Assembly: GCA_021790555.1 (NCBI GenBank)
Contig: JAJYGY010000019.1
Coordinates: 1-5,013, forward strand
Origin: a bacterium
Lineage (GTDB): Bacteria > Oederibacteriota > JAJYGY01
DNA length: 5,013 nucleotides
Direction: 5' to 3'
Positions 1 through 5,013 of this stretch are shown in pieces. The notes beneath the pieces are model-generated. The model saw nothing but the letters and a program-made list of their open reading frames with translations, did no database searches and had not been told where the DNA came from. Both the position numbers and the translations under genes were made by a program. The stretch's first letter is position 1. The number at the start of each line of letters is the position of its first letter.

Positions 1-289
1 TACTTCTCCTTAGCCAATAAAATCTTGGTTCCAGGATTACCATTGCCAAACCGAAAAAAATACATCCCAGCCCAACAGCAAACGGTCCTCGCAATACCCC
101 GGGAATTGTCAAACCAACTACAAGCCCAAATACTCCAATGATGCCTGCTATGATAAATTTCCAAAGTTCAATGGATACCTTTTTCGCCGGGACAAGTGTA
201 TTACGTTTGCAATACCAACAGCGAAAAGAATCCAAAGAACCGCCCGGATAATCATTCTCTTTGCCACAATAGGTACATATTGCCTTCAT
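1..289 (-). CDS. Partial small zinc-ribbon membrane protein, function unknown
   Basis: An open frame starts at ATG 289-287 on the minus strand and runs through 96 codons without a stop to the left window edge, so the C-terminus is missing. A good Shine-Dalgarno sequence (AGGGAG, 300-295) sits 5 nt before the ATG and decides this start. The N-terminus carries two CxxC knuckles (Cys5/Cys8 in CTYC and Cys24/Cys27 in CWYC), 15 residues apart, typical of a small zinc ribbon. After a basic linker (AKK) come two hydrophobic stretches, about residues 45-65 and 69-86, likely two membrane helices joined by a short Pro/Gly/Arg turn, followed by a basic segment (WLRRS). This is the common layout of small bacterial zinc-ribbon membrane proteins, most of which have no known function. 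Its AT-rich codons contrast with the GC-rich transposons beside it, so it probably belongs to the host background. I do not recognise a specific family. Confidence 0.8.
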   Translation of the reverse strand, partial: MKAICTYCGKENDYPGGSLDSFRCWYCKRNTLVPAKKVSIELWKFIIAGIIGVFGLVVGLTIPGVLRGPFAVGLGCIFFGLAMVILEPRFYWLRRS

Positions 290-312
290 GGCATCTCCCT
301 CTTCTGGCTAAC

Positions 313-340
313 AGAATATGCAGGAATTCAACTGGCTCAA
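313..340 (-). promoter_or_regulatory. Candidate sigma-70-type promoter of the zinc-ribbon gene
   Basis: Read on the minus strand, TTGAGC (340-335) and TATTCT (318-313) are separated by 16 nt. Each box matches four of six consensus positions. The -10 box lies 23 nt before the ATG at 289, leaving a short leader that contains the ribosome binding site. A perfect 10-bp palindrome, AATGCGCATT (339-348), overlaps the outer edge of the -35 box and could be an operator, though short palindromes also arise by chance. Prediction from sequence only. Confidence 0.35.
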
Positions 341-433
341 TGCGCATTCACAAATGCTATTTCATGATTAGTACTTATGTGTGGTGCGTCACGAAATTGT
401 GTCCCTGTTCTCGTGACCTAGCAGGGCTTTAAG

Positions 434-475
434 TTCGCCTCTTCACAGAGCCTATTTTGGCTCAAAGGAGGCGAA
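434..475 (+). promoter_or_regulatory. Nested hairpin that would sequester the transposase ribosome binding site
   Basis: TTCGCCTC (434-441) is exactly complementary to GAGGCGAA (468-475). Inside it, GAGCC (448-452) pairs with GGCTC (459-463) around a 6-nt loop. The outer 3' arm covers most of the Shine-Dalgarno sequence AAAGGAGG (464-471) and ends one base before the ATG at 477. In an mRNA that starts upstream, this fold would hide the start site. Such fold-back control is established for IS10, IS50 and IS200, where it silences transposase translation from transcripts entering from outside. That it works so here is inference. Confidence 0.5.
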
Positions 476-476
476 G

Positions 477-1115
477 ATGGAAGAGCAAGAAGCACGTCCA
501 GAACGGCCACCAGGCAAGCGTGTGCCGTACCCCCTGAATACAAGCGAGAGATCGTAGCTGCCTTTGCCAGCTGGCAAGGCACCGTGGATGCCTTTTGCCG
601 GGAGAAGGGTGTCAACAAGGTCACCCTTTGGGAATGGCGGCGGGCTTCCAAGGGTGTCAAGCGCAGAGGGTCGAAGTCCGCCAAGAAGCAGTCGGTCTAC
701 ACCCCGGAACAGAGGCGAAAGGCCGTCGAAGCCTTCAGCCGTTCCGGCCAGACCTTGCTGAACTTCGGCAAGGCCTGGGGTATGAACCCCCAGGTGCTGG
801 GCCGCTGGGTCAAGGCGTACAAACAGCATGGACCCAAGGCCCTGGAAGGCCGGCGGACCGGTCGCAGGAAGGGCCGCAAGCCCGTGGCCACCGGGCTTTG
901 TGAAGGCATCCGCCAAGTGAAGTCGCAGTTCCCCGACTTCGGAATCCGGAAGGTGGGCGCCTTCCTGGCCCGGTTCAAGGGCCTGAAGGTCAGCCACCCC
1001 CAGATCCGGAGGGTGGTGGAAGAAGAGGGGCTGCCCAAGGGCAAGACCGCGGAGAAGCGCTGGCGCAACAAGCCGGTGATCCGGCGCTTTGAAAGGTCCC
1101 AGCCCGGCGAGTTGT
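477..1115 (+). pseudogene. Truncated, frameshifted DDE transposase (N-terminal HTH part)
   Basis: The natural start is ATG 477, six bases after AAAGGAG (464-470). From there the frame reads 18 residues to PGKRVPY and would stop at 555-557. A shift of -1 at the CCCCC run 530-534 joins it to a long open frame beginning PPEYKREIV, giving about 213 residues up to the IS21 junction. Three DNA-binding-type segments are visible: about 21-58 (DAFCREKGVNKVTLWEW), 75-119 (YTPEQRRKAVEAF then a helix-turn-helix ending RWVKAYKQHG) and 142-186 (FPDFGIRKVGAFLARF), then FERSQPGEL. In this family that motif immediately precedes the Trp-Gln-x-Asp that opens the catalytic rve domain. The IS21 element begins one base into the expected Trp codon, so all three catalytic acidic residues are lost. 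It is inactive as it stands. The frame stays open into IS21 DNA to a stop at 1154-1156. Confidence 0.8.
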
Positions 1116-1168
1116 TGTCAATTGTCGCCCATTGTCCCCCACCCGTTTTCACCTGATTGGGGACCACC
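1116..1168 (+). repeat. Left terminal inverted repeat of the IS21 element
   Basis: TGTCA plus A is followed by two units that are inverted copies of the right-end repeats. 1122-1144, reverse-complemented, matches the unit at 3615-3637 at 21 of 23 positions; 1145-1168 matches the GGTGGTCCC...GGTGAAA type. A much decayed third unit may follow at 1169-1192 (TTTCACCCC...GGTGGT). These are the presumed binding sites for IstA. Confidence 0.85.
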
Positions 1169-1213
1169 TTTCACCCCGATCTTGCCGGTGGTTGTGTTAG
1201 GTACTGCGTAAAG

Positions 1214-1972
1214 TTATTCGGGCCTGTCCTCCTTGCGGCGTTTTGGGCCTTTGGCCCGGTAGCTGTCGCCGGTGATGACGACCTGGGTGGCACCGTGGGC
1301 CAGACGGTCGAGGGCGGCGGAAGCCAGGACGGAATTGTCGAACAGCTCGGGCCATTCGTCAAAGGCACGGTTGGTGGTCAGGATGATGGGCCTCTTGCCG
1401 TAGCGGCCGTCGATGACCTCGTAGAGGTCTTCGGGAGCCGGGGGACGCATGGGCTTGAGGCCGAAATCGTCGAGGATGAGGACGTCGACGGCCTGATACT
1501 GTGCCAAGCGGCGCTCGTAGGAGCCGTCGGCCCTGCCCGCGTGAAGCGAAGCCAGCATGGCGCTGGCCTTGACGCAGAGCACGTCGTATCCGCGGCGGAC
1601 GGCCTCGTGGCCCAAAGCCTGGGCGAGATGGGTCTTGCCCACGCCGGCGGGGCCGAGAAGGAAGACCGATTCGGCCCGTTCGACGAAGCCGCCGGTGGCC
1701 AGGTCGAAGATCTGGCGGCGGTTGACCGAGGGGTTGAAGGCGAAGTCGAAGGCCTCGAGGGTCTTGTTGGGATCCAGATGGCTTCGCCGCAGGCGCATGT
1801 CCAGCTGCTTCTGGCCCCGGCGGTCGACCTCGTCTTCCAGCAGGCGCTGAAGGAAGTCGACGTAGGAGCACTGCTCGGCCACAGCCTGCTTGTTGCGCAC
1901 CTCGAGGGTGTCGAGGATGCCCGAGAGCCGCAGGCTCTTGAGCTTGGGGGTGAGTTGGCTGGCCAGTTCCAT
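1214..1972 (-). CDS. istB: IstB, IS21-family AAA+ helper ATPase
   Basis: 252 residues, start ATG 1972-1970, stop TAA 1216-1214. IstB is the ATP-dependent partner of the IstA transposase; in IS21 it binds DNA, forms oligomers and directs transposition to the target. An N-terminal helical region (about 1-100) precedes the AAA+ core: Walker A GPAGVGKT (107-114), Walker B VLILDD (164-169), a sensor-type TTNR (199-202) and an arginine-finger candidate in ALDRLAH (Arg223). The C-terminus is short and basic (KGPKRRK). Length and motifs are normal for the family and nothing is broken. It lies 2 nt after istA, with AGGAGG (1986-1981) inside the end of istA at 8 nt spacing, so the two are one transcript and likely translationally coupled. 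A long open frame on the opposite strand is a by-product of GC-rich coding. Confidence 0.97.
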   Translation of the reverse strand: MELASQLTPKLKSLRLSGILDTLEVRNKQAVAEQCSYVDFLQRLLEDEVDRRGQKQLDMRLRRSHLDPNKTLEAFDFAFNPSVNRRQIFDLATGGFVERAESVFLLGPAGVGKTHLAQALGHEAVRRGYDVLCVKASAMLASLHAGRADGSYERRLAQYQAVDVLILDDFGLKPMRPPAPEDLYEVIDGRYGKRPIILTTNRAFDEWPELFDNSVLASAALDRLAHGATQVVITGDSYRAKGPKRRKEDRPE

Positions 1973-1974
1973 GG

Positions 1975-3525
1975 TTAGGGCCTCCTGAAGTGGGCTGCGA
2001 GATCAAAAGCCGGCCTGGCAAAGGCAGCCCGCTTCGGGACCGGCCCCTGGGAAAAGAGCAGGCCATCCTGCAAGGGGGCCTGGTCCAGGGAACGCTTGAG
2101 GATGGTCTTGAGGGCCTGATACGACGGGTTGTCAAAGACAAGGGCGCGTTGGCAGGCGTTTTCCAGCCTGGAGACGCCGTATTTCTTGCCCAGCCTAAGC
2201 ACGCCCTGGGCCTGGCGCAGCCGGTCCACGGGCTTGTCGGCCAGCATGCCGGACACCAAGGTGAAGCAGGCCTGGCCCACGGCCTGGGCCTCTTCCTTCA
2301 GCCGCGTGGGCTCCACCAGCAGGCCGGCCAGCTTCTCGGGTGGGTAGTGCTGGTGGTTGGTGAGGCGTTGGCCAGCGTGCTGAGCCCTGGAATGCGTGGC
2401 TACGCGCTCGTAGTCGCAATAAATCTCCACCCGCTTCTCCAGCGCCTTCACCACCAGCTTCTTGCCGATGAGGGTGTGGGGGGCGCTGTAGAATGCCTTC
2501 TCGAAGACGACGTGGCAGTCGGGGTGTAGCTTGACCTGCTTGAAGGCCGCCACCTCGTAAGGCGCTTCGGGCAGGGGAAGCAGGGCCGCCTTCTCGGCCG
2601 CCTGGAAGCGCTTCAGCGGCTCTTCGAAGGTGGTGCCGTGCTTGCGCAGGCCGGCGGTGTCCAGACACCAGGAGCGCAGGTGCTCATTGCCCGCCACCAA
2701 GTCCCTGAAATCGCGGCCGGCCAGGGCGTTGCGGGCCACATAGCGCACGCCGCTTTCGACCTTGCCCTTGTGCTGCGGCGTGGCCACCTTGCACGGCGCG
2801 ATCAGGAACCCGTAGTGCTCGGCCGCCTGGCGGTATGCCAGCGTGACCATGGGATCGTAAAAGCAGGCCTTGGTGACCGCCGCCTTGAGGTTGTCCAGGA
2901 CCACACGCCGGGGAACGCCGCCGAAGAACTCGAAGGCACGGGCGTGCAGCCCCAGCCAGGTCTCCACCCGCTGGTCGAACACCAGTTCGGCGAAGCAATG
3001 ACGGCTGTAGCTCAGCGTCATCACGAAGACCCAGGCACGCCTCAGCTCCCCGCTGAAGGGGTCCTTCTGGCGTCCGGCGTAGCCGAAGTCCACCTGGGCT
3101 TCTTCTCCAGGTCCCACTTCCACCCGCACCACGGCTTCCTTCTGCCGCGGCTGGATCTTCAGCGCCAAGCGCCTCACGCTGGAATAGCTTCCGGTGAAGC
3201 CTTCTTCCACCAGCAACTGGTGGATCGCCTTCACCTCCACCGCCTTCTCAAGCAGCTCCTGGATGCGCCCCTTGAAGGGTTCTGCCTTGGATTGCTCGTG
3301 TTGCCCGGCTTCCGGCAGCATCGCCGCCACCGCCAGCGCCACTTCCTGCGCTTCGGGTGGCGAGAGGCTTTCCAGCCAGCCTCTCGCCCTGGCCATGCGC
3401 TCGTATTTGCGGACCGTCTTGCGGTCCAACCCTAAGTCCCTGCTGATCTGCCTCTTGGGCTGCTTCATCCGAAGCCGCCGCACGATCTCTCGGACGTCTT
3501 CCACCGGGGTCCTCTCGCCTGCCAT
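1975..3525 (-). CDS. istA: IstA, IS21-family DDE transposase
   Basis: 516 residues from ATG 3525-3523 to TAA 1977-1975. It catalyses cutting and joining of the element ends with IstB. An N-terminal helix-turn-helix lies at about 22-41 (KQISRDLGLDRKTVRKY region, beginning KRQISRD), followed by a linker and a second DNA-binding segment near 85-125. The rve catalytic core carries the three acidic residues: Asp146 in AQVDFGY, Asp211 in VVLDNLK and Glu257 in HKGKVES. The C-terminal part after about 330 looks like the IstA beta-barrel and tail (HPDCHVVF, FYSAPH). The start is chosen because AAGGAG (3537-3532) stands 6 nt before this ATG; a TTG 20 codons upstream (3585) has no such support. No frameshift or missing key residue. 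It is the first gene of the operon and reads from the right end inward. Confidence 0.97.
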   Translation of the reverse strand: MAGERTPVEDVREIVRRLRMKQPKRQISRDLGLDRKTVRKYERMARARGWLESLSPPEAQEVALAVAAMLPEAGQHEQSKAEPFKGRIQELLEKAVEVKAIHQLLVEEGFTGSYSSVRRLALKIQPRQKEAVVRVEVGPGEEAQVDFGYAGRQKDPFSGELRRAWVFVMTLSYSRHCFAELVFDQRVETWLGLHARAFEFFGGVPRRVVLDNLKAAVTKACFYDPMVTLAYRQAAEHYGFLIAPCKVATPQHKGKVESGVRYVARNALAGRDFRDLVAGNEHLRSWCLDTAGLRKHGTTFEEPLKRFQAAEKAALLPLPEAPYEVAAFKQVKLHPDCHVVFEKAFYSAPHTLIGKKLVVKALEKRVEIYCDYERVATHSRAQHAGQRLTNHQHYPPEKLAGLLVEPTRLKEEAQAVGQACFTLVSGMLADKPVDRLRQAQGVLRLGKKYGVSRLENACQRALVFDNPSYQALKTILKRSLDQAPLQDGLLFSQGPVPKRAAFARPAFDLAAHFRRP

Positions 3526-3534
3526 TGCGGTCTC

Positions 3535-3559
3535 CTTGGAGTGGCTTAAGGCCTCCAAG
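3535..3559 (-). promoter_or_regulatory. Hairpin overlapping the istA ribosome binding site
   Basis: CTTGGAG and CTCCAAG form a perfect 7-bp inverted repeat around an 11-nt loop. In the istA mRNA the 3' arm ends in CCAAG, whose last three bases are the first three of the Shine-Dalgarno AAGGAG. Folding would partly block translation start of istA. The effect is inferred; only the repeat and its position are seen. Confidence 0.4.
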
Positions 3560-3590
3560 TGTGCCGCAACGCGAAAATCCGGCAAGAGCG

Positions 3591-3710
3591 GGGTGGTCCC
3601 CTATGGGTGAAACTGGGTGGGGGACAATGGGTGAAAACGCCTGGTCCCCTTTGGGTGAAAACGGGTGGTCCCTATTGGGTGAAATCAGGTGGGGGATTAT
3701 AGGGCGATAA
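3591..3710 (+). repeat. Five tandem 24-bp units at the right end of the IS21 element
   Basis: Units start at 3591, 3615, 3639, 3663 and 3687, an exact 24-bp period. All share a GGTGG-type start (the third has CCTGG) and, in the first four, GGGTGAAA near the end; the fifth has GGGCGATAA. The middle is of two kinds: GGTCCC in units 1, 3 and 4 and GGGGGA in units 2 and 5. The array lies just inside the TGACA terminus. Multiple internal repeats at the ends are known in IS21 elements, where they bind the transposase; the right end here has five units against two clear ones on the left. Confidence 0.9.
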
Positions 3711-3716
3711 CTGACA
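3663..3716 (-). repeat. Right terminal inverted repeat of the IS21 element
   Basis: Reverse-complemented, 3716-3663 reads TGTCAGTTATCGCCC and continues parallel to the left end from 1116, sharing TCCCCCACC, TTTCACC and GGGACCACC blocks in the same order. The right boundary is set by TGACA at 3712-3716; the next base begins sequence that codes for a foreign transposase. Confidence 0.85.
3675..3703 (+). promoter_or_regulatory. Possible outward promoter in the IS21 right end
   Basis: TTGGGT (3675-3680) and TATAGG (3698-3703) are 17 nt apart and point outward, toward the transposase fragment at 3717. The -10 box matches four of six consensus bases and the -35 box only the leading TTG, so this is weak. 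The boxes lie within repeat units 4 and 5. Confidence 0.2.
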
Positions 3717-4478
3717 GCCTATCCAGAGTTGAGTCCGCGGCTGCTGGCGGTCAAGATCACGGACGAGTCCGAGTTCAGCATTTCCGAGAGCAAGGTGTTC
3801 CGCTTGCTGAAGGAAAACGGGCTGATCTCGCCCAGGCCCTTGCCGGAGATGCCGGCGGCCAGGGAATGGCACCACAAGACGACACGGCCCAACGAAATCT
3901 GGCAGATCGACGGAACCAATCTCTTCGTGGTGGGTTGGGGCTACTACAAGCTGCTGCCGATCCTGGACGACTTCTCGCGCAAGATCCTGGCCTGGGAGCT
4001 GGCTCCCGATGAGACGGCCCAGTCGGCCTCCCAGGCCATCGAGAAAGCTGTCGAGGCGGCCGGGATCAAGAACTTCAAAGACGAGCTGAAGCCCAAGCTT
4101 CTGTCGGACAACGGAGCGGGCTTTGCCGCCGACCCGTTGGCCGAATACCTGGACGGGCACGGCATCCGGCACATTTTCGGCCGGCCCTACCACCCCCAGA
4201 CCCAGGGAAAGGTCGAGAGGTGGAACCGCAGGATCAAACAGCAGGTCTGCCTGATCGTCCACGAAAGCCCGGACGCACTCAGGCGGGTTCTGGCGGAAAC
4301 CATCGCGGCCTACAACGCCACACCCCACGAGGGGATCAAGAACGTGTCGCCCAACGACATGTACGAGGGGCGCCAGGCTGAAATTCTGGCGAGCCGGGCG
4401 GCCAAGAAGAAAATCACGCTGGAGAGGAGAAAGCAGTACAACCTGGGGCAGATTTCCAGCCCCAAGAACGAGCCCTAA
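3711..4478 (+). pseudogene. 5'-truncated IS3-like DDE transposase (catalytic part)
   Basis: The frame opens after TAA 3708-3710 inside the IS21 end and becomes transposase sequence at 3717, reading AYPELSPRLLAVKITD; the first likely start is TTG 3729, giving 249 residues to TAA 4476-4478. Counting from there, the SESKVFRLLKENGLI segment (19-33) is the typical pre-catalytic region of IS3-family OrfB. The rve core is complete: Asp61 in WQIDGT, Asp127 in LLSDNG and Glu163 in GKVERWN, with the family-typical 35 residues between the last two. YHPQTQGK and YNATPHEG are further IS3-type signatures. The upstream helix-turn-helix protein (OrfA) and the first part of OrfB are missing, removed at the IS21 junction. 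No good ribosome binding site precedes TTG 3729. Catalytic residues are intact, but without the DNA-binding part it should not be functional. Confidence 0.88.
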
Positions 4479-4540
4479 CCGGCCCAAAAGTACCGCTTAG
4501 CTTTTCACCCAATCTGTCCAAAAAGGTCAAACGACGCACA
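3717..4540 (+). mobile_element. 3' remnant of an IS3-like insertion sequence
   Basis: This covers the truncated transposase gene and its 3' tail. A candidate right end is TGTCCAAAAAGGTCAAACG running to GACGCACA (4515-4540), which ends in CA as IS3-family ends do; sequence beyond it turns AT-rich. The left end is gone. The boundary at 4540 is approximate because there is no partner repeat for comparison. Confidence 0.6.
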
Positions 4541-4639
4541 CCCGAGAGTGTTCCAACTGGGCCAACCCCTGCATTTTCACAGGATGAATTTACATAAATT
4601 TAACATATCTAAATTGATCCAAGATCATGAAACATCCGA

Positions 4640-4655
4640 GGAATTCTGGAATTCC
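4640..4655. repeat. Short inverted repeat in the gap before the lipoprotein gene
   Basis: GGAATTC, a 2-nt gap, then GAATTCC form a perfect 7-bp-arm inverted repeat 45 nt before the ATG at 4701. It could be an operator for the gene downstream. The rest of 4541-4700 is AT-rich with no convincing promoter, RNA gene or terminator. Confidence 0.3.
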
Positions 4656-4700
4656 ACAATTTCCATGTGCCAATGGAAGAAACCATATTAAAATAAGGCC

Positions 4701-5013
4701 ATGAAAATAGGCACCTTTTTCAAATACGCCGTGGGCTCTGCCGGGACAGTCCTGCTCTTTTGCGGCTGCACCACTTTGGTCCCCTATGTGCACCCGGGGG
4801 TTCGTCTTCCCAGGCAGGACCGGATGGAAATGTATAATAATAGGAGAGTGGAGGGATGGATCTGGCCGGAAACCCAGGGGCGCTGGCTGACCTTTTACGA
4901 GCTTCCAGAATTGGCTTCGTACTACCGGCACAGCGGGGATGAAACCGACGCCCAAAGGATGGAGGACTGGAAGACGGACTACTGGGCCGTGCTGGGCATG
5001 CAGGCCCTGGGCC
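4701..5013 (+). CDS. Partial putative lipoprotein, function unknown
   Basis: The frame begins at ATG 4701, the first start after an in-frame TAA at 4689-4691, and stays open for 104 codons to the right window edge. The N-terminus looks like a lipoprotein signal peptide: lysines at 2 and 8, a hydrophobic stretch at about 9-20 (ending TVLLF), then CGC with Cys23 as the likely lipidated residue (FCG-C, an imperfect lipobox with Phe at -3). The mature part is rich in Trp, Tyr and Arg (GWIWPE, RWLTFYELPE, YYRHSGDE, DYWAVLGMQ) and looks like a soluble envelope domain. I do not recognise a family. The ribosome binding site is weak (TAAGG, only 2 nt before the ATG). It is more GC-rich than the left flank gene. 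Confidence 0.7.
   Translation, partial: MKIGTFFKYAVGSAGTVLLFCGCTTLVPYVHPGVRLPRQDRMEMYNNRRVEGWIWPETQGRWLTFYELPELASYYRHSGDETDAQRMEDWKTDYWAVLGMQALG

Larger units (their letters stand above)
380..1115 (+). mobile_element. 5' remnant of a DDE-type insertion sequence, cut by the IS21 element
   Basis: Composition changes near 380 from AT-rich host sequence to GC-rich transposon sequence. The string TGTGGTGCGTC followed by ACGAAATTGTGTCCC (380-405) resembles an IS terminal repeat, beginning with TG as in IS3-like elements; the exact end is uncertain by several bases. The remnant holds a leader with an RBS hairpin and the N-terminal two thirds of a transposase, and stops at 1115 where the IS21 end begins. 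Its right end and catalytic domain are absent from this window, so it cannot move itself. Confidence 0.6.
1116..3716 (-). mobile_element. Complete IS21-family insertion sequence (2601 bp)
   Basis: The left end begins TGTCA (1116) and the right end finishes TGACA (3716). The two ends align as imperfect inverted repeats over more than 50 bp, with one gap. Inside are only istA and istB on the minus strand, both intact. The two genes, their order, the TG..CA ends and the multiple repeated sites at the ends are all diagnostic of the IS21 family. No target-site duplication is seen: left flank CGAGTTGT, right flank GCCTATCC. Because the flanks come from two different transposase genes, the element probably reached its present context by recombination or deletion after insertion. 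It should be mobile in principle. Confidence 0.95.

Noticed and set aside
196..432. 78-codon + strand frame at the left edge
   Set aside because: It overlaps the minus-strand zinc-ribbon gene, which has a better start, a ribosome binding site and conserved cysteine pairs.
584..1156. GTG 584 as the real start of the left transposase
   Set aside because: No ribosome binding site precedes it, and it would remove the conserved PPEYKREIV segment; ATG 477 has a strong site.
1157..1978. Long open frame on the + strand opposite istB
   Set aside because: It lies entirely antisense to a gene with complete AAA+ motifs. The low-complexity composition (Gly, Val, Ala, Glu) is what GC-rich codons give on the opposite strand.
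2638..3435. Long open frame on the + strand opposite istA
   Set aside because: Antisense shadow of the istA catalytic region, with no recognisable motif or ribosome binding site.
3523..3585. TTG 3585 as the istA start
   Set aside because: It adds 20 residues without family character and has no ribosome binding site, while ATG 3525 has AAGGAG at proper spacing.
3591..3710. CRISPR array
   Set aside because: The 24-bp units are contiguous, with no unique spacers, and sit at the IS21 end where transposase sites are expected.
477..4478. One transposase gene interrupted by IS21
   Set aside because: The two fragments overlap in homologous pre-catalytic sequence and differ in type, and no target-site duplication is present.
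3672..4487. 271-codon frame on the - strand over the IS3-like transposase
   Set aside because: Antisense shadow; the + strand carries a complete DDE triad with correct spacing.
4590..4955. 121-codon - strand frame over the lipoprotein start
   Set aside because: The + strand frame has a plausible signal peptide and stays open to the window edge; the minus frame shows no motif.
1..5013. A previously undescribed biological system
   Set aside because: Everything readable is two partial host genes and three insertion sequences of known kinds. There is no CRISPR array, tRNA or rRNA, toxin-antitoxin pair, retron-like RNA or defence-type operon.

Overview
This is a bacterial, insertion-sequence-rich (accessory) stretch in which three different transposable elements are stacked between two partial chromosomal genes. 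The transposon part (about 380-4540) is GC-rich. The left flank (1-380) is clearly more AT-rich, and so is the short gap at 4560-4700, which suggests the elements arrived from a different compositional background. The organism cannot be named from this window. A Gram-negative host is plausible because of the lipoprotein-type gene at the right edge, but this is inference.

Layout, left to right. At 1-289 on the minus strand is the start of a small zinc-ribbon membrane protein that runs off the left edge; its likely promoter lies at 313-340. From about 380 to 1115 is the 5' part of a DDE-type IS. It has a candidate left end, a hairpin that would hide the ribosome binding site, an ATG at 477, and a transposase gene that needs a -1 shift at a C-run (530-534). 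That gene is cut off exactly where the catalytic domain should begin. From 1116 to 3716 is a complete IS21-family element of 2601 bp: TGTCA/TGACA ends, long imperfect inverted repeats built from 24-bp tandem units, and the minus-strand operon istA-istB, both intact. From 3717 to about 4540 is the 3' part of a different, IS3-like element with an intact DDE catalytic domain (D, D, 35 residues, E) but no N-terminal DNA-binding part. From 4701 to the right edge is the start of a putative lipoprotein of unknown function.

How they relate. IstA (transposase) and IstB (AAA+ helper ATPase) should move the IS21 element together. The two flanking transposase fragments are not two halves of one gene, because they overlap in homologous sequence before the catalytic domain. 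No target-site duplication flanks the IS21 element. The arrangement therefore looks like a deletion or recombination involving IS21, not a simple insertion into one IS. I see no evidence of a new defence, metabolic or RNA system. The most interesting signals are the chimeric IS junction, the regular 24-bp repeat array at the IS21 ends, and the hairpins overlapping two transposase ribosome binding sites.
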